From: a virus
IMG/VR virus record: IMGVR_UViG_3300042309_001715
Coordinates: 1-39,294 of that record
Length of the DNA stretch: 39,294 nucleotides
Strand: one strand, 5' to 3'
Shown here: one piece after another, positions 34,082-39,294 of the stretch
How positions within the stretch are numbered: position 1 is the stretch's first letter
Layout: every line of letters starts with the position of its first letter
Translations under genes and position numbers: made by a program
The notes under the pieces: model-generated
Told to the model about the DNA's origin: nothing
Database searches by the model: none
Seen by the model: the letters and a program-made list of their open reading frames with translations, nothing else

Positions 34082-35778
34082 TGCAAATTCAGTCGAAGGT
34101 CGCCGTGTGCCTTATATGCGGCAACGAGGAAGGGATCATAGGACGGGCGCTGGATAGCGCCTTCACCGTCAGCGACACCGTTATTGTCGTTCGTGCTATC
34201 GGGGGCCAGAAGCCCGACAAATCGCTTCAGATTGCCCGTGAGCGCGGTTGCATTGTCGGGGAATACCACAACAGCCCTGCAACCGCATCGTGGCCCTTCG
34301 TGGATGATTTTGCCGCCGCTCGCAACGAAGCCTTCCGGTTGGCCGCAATCACCCCTGCCGAGTGGTTCATGTGGATGGATTGCGACGATACCCTGCCCGA
34401 AGGGATGGGTGAGACGATCAAGCAGGCCTGCGCCGATACGAAGGAGGATTGGATTTTGGCGACCTACGAGTTGCCGCAGCACTGCAAGTCTGTCCTGCGC
34501 GAGCGTCTGTTCCGGCGCGGCACGGCGGCATGGTTCAACGGCGTCCACGAAAAGTGCATCCCGGTCACAGACGACAAGGACAAAGACACCCTGCAAGTGC
34601 GGGTCCGCAAAGACATTTGCATCGTCCACCAACCGTTCGATGCCAAGACGGGATCGCAGGAACGCAACCTCAACATCCTTTTGTGGCGCTATCAAGAAAT
34701 GCAGCATTTAGCCTTCTATCTGCATTACGAATACTTCCTGCTCGGCAAGCGCGAAGAGGCGGTCAAATACGGCCTGCAAGCCCTGCGCCTCGACAACCTT
34801 GATGGCGTGTATCGTTACGAAGTGCTGCTCAACCTCGCCATGCTGGCCGAGAAAAACGAGCACGGGCAAGACCTGTTGCAGCGCGCAATCAAGCTCTGCG
34901 ACTCCCGGCGCGAGGCATATCACTTGCTGGCGCTCTTGCAGATGGACGCGGGGCAGACTGCCGAGGCGGTCAAGACGGCAGAGCATTGCCTGTCTATTGC
35001 CGAGCCGAAAATCTACGAATGGACGCACCGCCCGGACATCTACGGCTGGAAAGGATTTGCCACAACGGCATGGGCGCACCGCGCCAATGGCGACGAGGCA
35101 AGGGCCAAGCGGGTCGAGGACTTGATGCTGGAAAACGGCGGCAGGCCGCGCATCAGCCTCCTGCACGCCACGCGAGGCCGCTGGTCAAAGGCGATCAACG
35201 CCATGTCGCTTTGGGTGGGCCGCGCGTCTAACCCGGAGGCGGTCGAGCATTGGTTTGCCATAGACGAGGACGATGCTGAATCCCGCGAAAAGTTAAGCCG
35301 CTTTCGTCACGTGATTAGCGCAGAAGGCGGCTACTCGGTCGGGGCATGGAACACTGTCGCCAAGGCCGCAACAGGGGATGTGATTATTCAGATTGCCGAC
35401 GATTTCGAGCCGCCGCTCGGATGGGACAAGCTGATCCTCGACGCACTCGGCGGCGATTTGTTCGCGCCTAAAGTCTTGCGCGTTTCGGACGGGCTGCGCG
35501 AGGACGGGCTGATCACGATGGCGATTGTGACCCGCCGCTGGTATGAGGCGCACGGCCTCTTTGATGAGGCGTTCCGCAACGTCTATTCCGACAACGATCT
35601 GACCGCCCGCGCGCAAAAAGCCGGGGCAATCATCAACGCCAAGCATATCGTCTTCACGCACGTTCACCCGCTCGGCGGTAATGTGCCGATGGATGCGACC
35701 TACGAGCGCGGCAACGACCCCGCCGAATACGAAAGAGCCAAGGCAGTCTATGCAAAACGACATCCCGAATTGGTTTGA
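34081..35778 (+). CDS. Two-domain glycosyltransferase with TPR-like linker, 565 aa
   Basis: Residues 5-180 are a GT2-type (GT-A fold) domain: VAVCLICGNEEGIIGRALDS, ARNEAFRLA, and the DxD-like MDCDDTLPEG (D100-D103). Residues 185-340 form TPR-like helical repeats (YFLLGKREEAVKYGLQALRL, LLALLQMDAGQTAEAVKTA). Residues about 350-565 form a second GT2-like domain (ISLLHATRGR, IIQIADDFEPP). It probably adds sugars to a virion or host surface polymer from nucleotide sugars. No membrane segment is visible, so it acts in the cytoplasm, for example on capsid protein. It overlaps the methyltransferase by 29 nt. Confidence 0.8.
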   Translation: MQIQSKVAVCLICGNEEGIIGRALDSAFTVSDTVIVVRAIGGQKPDKSLQIARERGCIVGEYHNSPATASWPFVDDFAAARNEAFRLAAITPAEWFMWMDCDDTLPEGMGETIKQACADTKEDWILATYELPQHCKSVLRERLFRRGTAAWFNGVHEKCIPVTDDKDKDTLQVRVRKDICIVHQPFDAKTGSQERNLNILLWRYQEMQHLAFYLHYEYFLLGKREEAVKYGLQALRLDNLDGVYRYEVLLNLAMLAEKNEHGQDLLQRAIKLCDSRREAYHLLALLQMDAGQTAEAVKTAEHCLSIAEPKIYEWTHRPDIYGWKGFATTAWAHRANGDEARAKRVEDLMLENGGRPRISLLHATRGRWSKAINAMSLWVGRASNPEAVEHWFAIDEDDAESREKLSRFRHVISAEGGYSVGAWNTVAKAATGDVIIQIADDFEPPLGWDKLILDALGGDLFAPKVLRVSDGLREDGLITMAIVTRRWYEAHGLFDEAFRNVYSDNDLTARAQKAGAIINAKHIVFTHVHPLGGNVPMDATYERGNDPAEYERAKAVYAKRHPELV

Positions 35779-36292
35779 TTACCCACCGCTTTACGCGCAA
35801 CTGGCCGAGCAGATACCAGATGGCGCTACCTTCGTGGAGGTCGGGTCATGGGTAGGTCATTCGATCAGCTACTTTGCCAAAGAAGTAAAGCGACACGGAA
35901 AGCAAAATGTTCGCATCGTGGCGGTCGATACATTCAAGGGCAGCGTGAACGAGGAGACGCAAACCAGCATTGCAAAACAGGCTGGCGGCAGCTTTCGGCA
36001 TTTATTCGATGCCACTTTGGTCGAGGCTGGCGTGTTTCAGATGGTTACAGTGCTTCAATGCGATAGCGTTGCCGCCGCCAAAAAGTTCAAAGACGGCAGC
36101 GTGTGGGCGGTCTTTATCGACGGCGAGCATACGACCGAGGCCGTAACGCGCGACATTGCCGCATGGAAACCAAAGCTCATGCCGCAGGGAACCTTGTGCG
36201 GCCACGACATCCCGCACCCGGAAGTTGCCGCTGCCGTTGCAGCCCTTGGCCCCTACGAAACATTTGGCCGTTGCTGGATTGCTTGCCAATGA
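35750..36292 (+). CDS. SAM-dependent methyltransferase, class I, 180 aa
   Basis: Residues 26-40 (ATFVEVGSWVGHSIS) are the glycine motif for S-adenosylmethionine, IVAVDTF (near 58-64) supplies the acidic end of strand 2, and WAVFIDGEHTTEAVTRDI is motif-IV-like, with metal-binding Asp/His. The pattern fits the Methyltransf_24 family, often in glycan or capsule loci. Lying between two glycosyltransferases (29-nt and ATGA overlaps), it likely methylates a sugar chain made by them. Confidence 0.8.
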   Translation: MQNDIPNWFDYPPLYAQLAEQIPDGATFVEVGSWVGHSISYFAKEVKRHGKQNVRIVAVDTFKGSVNEETQTSIAKQAGGSFRHLFDATLVEAGVFQMVTVLQCDSVAAAKKFKDGSVWAVFIDGEHTTEAVTRDIAAWKPKLMPQGTLCGHDIPHPEVAAAVAALGPYETFGRCWIACQ

Positions 36293-36882
36293 AACGCGCC
36301 CCGACACCTGAACTGTCCGTCCTTATCCCGACCATCACCGAGCGTGAGCAGGAAGCCAATGCCCTGTTCCGTTCGCTGGAAGCCCGCGTGAAGGGCCGCA
36401 ACGTCGAACTCCTAATGATGCGGGAAAACCTCTTGTGCGGCATCGGGGAGGCCCGCAACAAGCTCCTGCGCGCGGCAGGGGGCAAGTATATCACTTTCCT
36501 CGATGACGATGACGCGCTGTGCGAAGGCTACTTTGAACTCGTCCTCGCTAACATCGCGCACGACAAGGACGTTATCACGTTTGATCAGTGGGCTTCGGTC
36601 GATGGCGAGACGGGGCGCATCAATTGCCGCCTCGGCCATGAGGTCGAACCCTTCCGCCCCGGAGGCGTGACCAAGCGCCCACCGTGGTTTTGGTGCGTCT
36701 GGCGGCGGGAACTGGCCTGCGCCTACGCGGTCCCGCAAGTGAGGCGCAATGAGGATGTGCTATGGCTGCGCCACCTGTGGGCCGAAGCCGAAACCGAAGC
36801 GCACATTCCGCAAATCCTGCATCGCTACAATTACGACAGCGCGAAGACCACCCTTCAGAAGCCCTTGACAGAGGGCGGATAG
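36289..36882 (+). CDS. GT2-family glycosyltransferase, 197 aa
   Basis: ATGA overlap with the methyltransferase. ELSVLIPTITEREQEANALF (8-27) is the start of a GT-A fold, GIGEARNKLLRAAGGKYI is the ARN helix, and TFLDDDDALCEGYF (69-82) holds the DxD metal site. A late 'RRNEDVLWLRHLW' matches the catalytic-base region (E/D in a RxEDxxW-like motif). It would transfer a second sugar in the cassette. The 3' end carries TTGACA 13 nt before the next start. Confidence 0.8.
   Translation: MKRAPTPELSVLIPTITEREQEANALFRSLEARVKGRNVELLMMRENLLCGIGEARNKLLRAAGGKYITFLDDDDALCEGYFELVLANIAHDKDVITFDQWASVDGETGRINCRLGHEVEPFRPGGVTKRPPWFWCVWRRELACAYAVPQVRRNEDVLWLRHLWAEAETEAHIPQILHRYNYDSAKTTLQKPLTEGG
36865..36870 (+). 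promoter_or_regulatory. TTGACA start-proximal element
   Basis: TTGACA, inside the last codons of the glycosyltransferase gene, lies 13 nt before the ATG at 36884, with GAGGG in between. Confidence 0.4.
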
Positions 36883-36883
36883 C

Positions 36884-37207
36884 ATGGCCCTCGACACGGC
36901 GCGGCTTGCTACCGAACTGGATTCCATCATTGCCGATCTTCCGGCAACGGTGACGTTCGGCACATCGACCTTCTCGGCGGCAGTTACGCAAGGCACGGTC
37001 GGCAGCGACATTGAGGAGGGCGGCTTCCTGCCTTCCCGCGACATCGGCCTGCACGTGAAGTCCACGACCGACACCCGCGCGGTCAAGGTCGGGAGCAAGC
37101 TGACAGTCTTGTCGGCGGGCGTAACCAAGGCCTATCGGGTGATCTCCATCGAACGCGCCCAAGACGGGCAAGAACTTATTTTCTCATGCCAGAGTCCGTC
37201 CCGCTAA
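36884..37207 (+). CDS. Head-tail connector protein (lambda FII-like position), 107 aa
   Basis: Starts 1 nt after the glycosyltransferase stop. The chain has an N-terminal helix (ALDTARLATELDSIIADLPA) and a beta domain (VTFGTSTFSAAVTQ, LTVLSAGVTKAYRVISIE) typical of small head-tail joining proteins with a beta-sandwich. It lies where lambda FII sits, before the tail terminator, which supports a role in closing the head or receiving the tail. It overlaps the next gene by 22 nt. Confidence 0.65.
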   Translation: MALDTARLATELDSIIADLPATVTFGTSTFSAAVTQGTVGSDIEEGGFLPSRDIGLHVKSTTDTRAVKVGSKLTVLSAGVTKAYRVISIERAQDGQELIFSCQSPSR

Positions 37208-37683
37208 GTTATCAGTCGATCAAACGCCGCGCCCCGGAGCCGCTGGAGGAGGCCGTCGAAAAGTGCGTGGCCGACACCTTTAGCTTTACCCTTCGCGGCT
37301 ACGGCCTCGGCGGGGTCAGCGTCAGCCGGGGAGATAGCGGCGAAGACCTTGAGCTTCCCGCTATTGTTATCCGCGCCGCGCGCCTGCGGGAGTCAATCCC
37401 GACCGGGGATGTTTATGAAGTCGAGGTCACGGTGAGCCAGCTAACCCTTGCGGACGAAGATGACGAGCAATGCGACAAGACCGGGTTGGAATTTGCCGAC
37501 GAGCTTTGGTCGGCTTGCGTGGCCTTGATAGAAGACCCCAATCTGCTTTCAGTCCTGCAAGGATCGCGCTCGACTGTCACGTGGCACGGGCTGGTTCGCC
37601 AAGGCTCGATGGAGTTTAGCCGCCAAGAGCGCCACGCCGTCCGCAGCTACCGCTTTTCGGTCCACGTTTCCCGTTTGGCCTAA
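37186..37683 (+). CDS. Tail terminator/completion protein-like, 165 aa
   Basis: ATG 37186 lies in the end of the connector gene. The alpha/beta pattern (PLEEAVEKCVADTFSFTL, AIVIRAARLRES, DVYEVEVTVSQLTLADEDD, and the final SYRFSVHVSRLA) resembles tail terminator proteins (gpU/Z-like) that cap the tail tube and join it to the head. The gene position between connector and tube gene supports this. Motif evidence is modest. Confidence 0.6.
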   Translation: MPESVPLSYQSIKRRAPEPLEEAVEKCVADTFSFTLRGYGLGGVSVSRGDSGEDLELPAIVIRAARLRESIPTGDVYEVEVTVSQLTLADEDDEQCDKTGLEFADELWSACVALIEDPNLLSVLQGSRSTVTWHGLVRQGSMEFSRQERHAVRSYRFSVHVSRLA

Positions 37684-37686
37684 TGG

Positions 37687-37692
37687 TTGACA
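37687..37692 (+). promoter_or_regulatory. TTGACA start-proximal element
   Basis: TTGACA lies 13 nt before the tail-tube ATG at 37706. The surrounding 15-mer is identical to the copy before the small terminase gene (20166-20180), with a CGAGG in between here. Confidence 0.4.
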
Positions 37693-37705
37693 GGCGCGGC
37701 GAGGT

Positions 37706-38083
37706 ATGCCCGCGATCACCATTACCTCCTCCTCTTCCGCCGCCGTTGTTTTCGGCTGCACAGCGGAGACTGGCATTATCATCAACAGCTTTACCCGCAC
37801 GACTTCGCGCGAAAAAGTCGAACTGACCAACGACCAAGGCGATGTGGTTGCCGTTTCTTTCTACAAGCCGATGGCCGCAATCACCATCGAAGGCGTTGCC
37901 AACGGCTTGACCACCGGCCTCGGCCTCGCGGCCCCCGGTGTGGCGCTGACGATCAACAACACGACCAGCGCCAACGGCATCACTTCCGGCTCGGTCTTGG
38001 TCAACAGCACGACCCGCTCGCAGACGAGCGAAGCCTTCGCGGCTTTCTCGGTCGATGCCAGCCAATACCCGCTGATCACCTAA
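37706..38083 (+). CDS. Putative major tail (tube) protein, 125 aa
   Basis: ATG 37706 follows TTGACA and GCGAGG. The protein is entirely beta-rich (ITITSSSSAAVVFGCTAETG, IIINSFTRTTSREKVELTND, VAVSFYKPMAAITIEGV), ending in 'AFAAFSVDASQYPLIT'. Position after the terminator protein and before the chaperone pair equals lambda V. At 125 residues it is short for a tube protein, close to the smallest known; a tail-associated decoration role is an alternative. Confidence 0.6.
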   Translation: MPAITITSSSSAAVVFGCTAETGIIINSFTRTTSREKVELTNDQGDVVAVSFYKPMAAITIEGVANGLTTGLGLAAPGVALTINNTTSANGITSGSVLVNSTTRSQTSEAFAAFSVDASQYPLIT

Positions 38084-38104
38084 TCGCTTTCCCTCTAACG
38101 CGCC

Positions 38105-38129
38105 ACGGCGGGCGCGCTAATCCCGCCGT
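38105..38129 (+). other. Intergenic hairpin after the tail-tube gene
   Basis: ACGGCGGG/CCCGCCGT, 8-bp perfect stem, 9-nt loop, followed by CAAAATCACAAATG rather than a T-run. It is the same stop-hairpin-A/C-leader-ATG design as in the cargo island, and could set the tube to downstream gene ratio. Confidence 0.5.
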
Positions 38130-38141
38130 CCAAAATCACAA

Positions 38142-38585
38142 ATGACTACGGACACGGAAAAAGGCGGCGAAGTATTCGTCACAACCTCCACGCGCCTCGC
38201 CACGGCGCTTCTTTCTTTGGGCCAAACCCTTCAGCGCCCGCCCTGCACGCGCCAAGTTCGCCGCGATGGCAGCACAGTGGTGACGTTTCTTTTTGAACCC
38301 GGCAACTGCGGGAAACTGGCTTTGCAGTGGTTCAAAATTGAGGAGCAAGACCCCGGCACCGATACGCCCGCCGATTTACAAAACCGCATCACTTGGCTGC
38401 GCGAGTTGGCCGAAGAACCCGATCCGGTCAAGACGGCCTACATCAATGCCGCATGGCGCGACATCGCCTTGATGATCGTCAAAGCCACGCCCCGCATGGT
38501 CGCTATTCACGGCGCGGGGATGATGGGCTTTGTTCGTGAAGACGCTTCCAAAGAAGAAATCCGACAAATCCAAAGACAACTATGA
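38142..38585 (+). CDS. Hypothetical tail-region protein, 147 aa
   Basis: ATG 38142 after an A/C-rich leader. Residues 1-60 are beta-rich with a Cys pair (QRPPCTRQVRRDGSTVVTFL, NCGKLALQW). The C-terminal half is helical (NRITWLRELAEE, INAAWRDIALMIVKATP). No family recognised. It lies between the tube gene and the chaperone pair, to which it is coupled by ATGA; a minor tail or tail-assembly role is inferred. Confidence 0.6.
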   Translation: MTTDTEKGGEVFVTTSTRLATALLSLGQTLQRPPCTRQVRRDGSTVVTFLFEPGNCGKLALQWFKIEEQDPGTDTPADLQNRITWLRELAEEPDPVKTAYINAAWRDIALMIVKATPRMVAIHGAGMMGFVREDASKEEIRQIQRQL

Positions 38586-39064
38586 ACGACGACATCCTCA
38601 CCGACGAAGAAATCATCACACGCGAAGCCGCGCTCATGCGCTCTACGGCCCCGGCAGGGCGCAAGCTGGGCGAGTTGACCATCCGCCCGATGACCAGCGA
38701 GACGCTGACTTACCTCTGGCACACGAAAAACTTCTTCATGAGCGGCATGATGGGCGGGCCGCAGGCGACCAACGCCAACCCCGTGTGGTCAACCGCCGAG
38801 TTTGTTTATATCCACGCGGGCGACATGGAGGAAGTGGCCGAGGTCATCTGGGACAATGCTGCTTTCAAAGCGCGCGTGCGCGATTTCCTGCGCGGCCCGC
38901 TCAATGATCCCAAGATGCTTAACGAGGCGCTGCCGATCATCGAAGACATGGTGCGCGAATACTTTGCCGCGCAAAACGAATCTGCCGCGTCGAAGCACGC
39001 TCAACCCGCTGCGCCGGGAAAAAAGCCAGCCCGTGTTGGCAAGCGGCCTACGTTGCACTCGTAG
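38582..39064 (+). CDS. Tail assembly chaperone, short (G-like) product, 160 aa
   Basis: ATGA overlap with the preceding gene. The helical acidic protein (TDEEIITREAALMRSTAPAG, ETLTYLWHTKNFFMSGMMGG) includes 'DPKMLNEALPIIEDMVREYF' near residue 120 and ends with a basic tail. In lambda the G product, with GT made by -1 frameshift, chaperones the tape-measure protein. A slippery site lies near its 3' end at 39019. The tape-measure gene should follow beyond the window. Confidence 0.7.
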   Translation: MNDDILTDEEIITREAALMRSTAPAGRKLGELTIRPMTSETLTYLWHTKNFFMSGMMGGPQATNANPVWSTAEFVYIHAGDMEEVAEVIWDNAAFKARVRDFLRGPLNDPKMLNEALPIIEDMVREYFAAQNESAASKHAQPAAPGKKPARVGKRPTLHS

Positions 39065-39273
39065 CGCGTCACACGGGCTGGTCTTACGACTATATCCATC
39101 GCCGCCTGCCCGTTGCCTTCGGTCTGCAAATCATCCTTCTGCACGACTTGCGCGAGGGACGCCCGATGCAGTGGTCGGTGCCGATGAAAGGCGAAGCCAA
39201 GCAAACGGTGGACATCTTTTCCCAAGTGCAAGAGACGCTTGCCAAGACCCGTGAAGATTACAGCGCACGTTGA
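38582..39273 (+). CDS. Tail assembly chaperone, frameshifted (GT-like) product, about 230 aa
   Basis: A -1 slip at 39019-39025 lets translation continue past the stop at 39062-39064 into an open frame ending at TGA 39271-39273. Residues 1-148 are shared. The added 82 residues begin ASPCWQAAYVALVARHTGWS and include YDYIHRRLPVAFGLQIILLHD, which resembles the second chaperone domain (GWS...LP...). That downstream region has no ATG or Shine-Dalgarno site of its own, which supports frameshifting. The GT form is expected to bridge the tape measure and the tube protein. Confidence 0.7.
39019..39025 (+). other. -1 frameshift slippery site A_AAA_AAG
   Basis: In the zero frame the codons read GGA AAA AAG, giving A_AAA_AAG, a classic efficient -1 slippery heptamer in bacteria. 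The stem GCCAG/TTGGC with 6-nt loop (39025-39040) follows directly. The shift joins the chaperone to the open frame ending at 39273. Confidence 0.7.
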
Positions 39274-39294
39274 TACCTCAGACCTCCGCAGCCG

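Noticed and set aside
1-39294. CRISPR array, reverse transcriptase-based diversity element, transposase or insertion sequence
   Set aside because: No spaced direct repeats of suitable size, no reverse-transcriptase motif (YxDD context) and no transposase-like gene or terminal inverted repeats were seen.

Overview
The window is part of a temperate, tailed (siphovirus-like) phage genome or prophage with high GC. It starts inside a tail gene and stops just after the tail-assembly chaperone, so the tape-measure gene and its neighbours lie outside (or across the join, if the genome is circular). The host is probably a verrucomicrobial bacterium. The grounds are the Asn/Thr-rich 'TNTN' tail proteins carrying Sec signals, an integrase whose two catalytic His positions are Asn, and many A/C-rich leaders without a Shine-Dalgarno site. 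That host call is inference.

Layout. 1-9300: distal tail and receptor-binding genes, with a beta-helix tailspike, two signal-peptide 'TNTN' proteins and a collagen/HTH-repeat fibre. 9305-11210: small genes and lysis (holin-like, lipoprotein, M15 endolysin). 11292-12743, leftward: membrane protein, HELTH zinc protease, DNA-binding protein and metallophosphoesterase. 12770-14032: attP core made of the 3' half of a tRNA-Leu(CAA), then the tyrosine integrase. 14086-14619: two divergent ribbon-helix-helix regulators around a palindromic promoter. 14616-20100: early operon of mostly ATGA/GTGA-overlapping genes (RuvC-like nuclease, ERF recombinase, SSB-like protein, replication protein, nuclease-like protein). 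20138-24174: packaging block (TerS, ParB-like, C5 methyltransferase, GpA-type TerL). 24206-27701: a cargo island of small genes driven by palindromic promoters. 27743-34004: head genes in lambda order (W-like, portal, protease with nested scaffold, decoration, major capsid). 34081-36882: a glycosyltransferase, methyltransferase, glycosyltransferase cassette. 36884-39273: connector and tail genes, ending with a -1 frameshift chaperone pair.

The most unusual elements are not classical genes: (1) a 65-nt tRNA-like/tmRNA-end-like RNA between portal and scaffold genes with a G3-U70 pair; (2) TTGACA placed 13-16 nt before at least ten start codons on both strands; (3) four promoters with A-rich upstream tracts, 16-nt spacers and palindromes filling the spacer, three of which predict nearly leaderless mRNAs; (4) a repeated 'hairpin, then A/C-rich leader, then ATG' design between genes. 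No gene-free stretch exceeds 300 nt; the longest, 12744-12976, holds terminators and attP.
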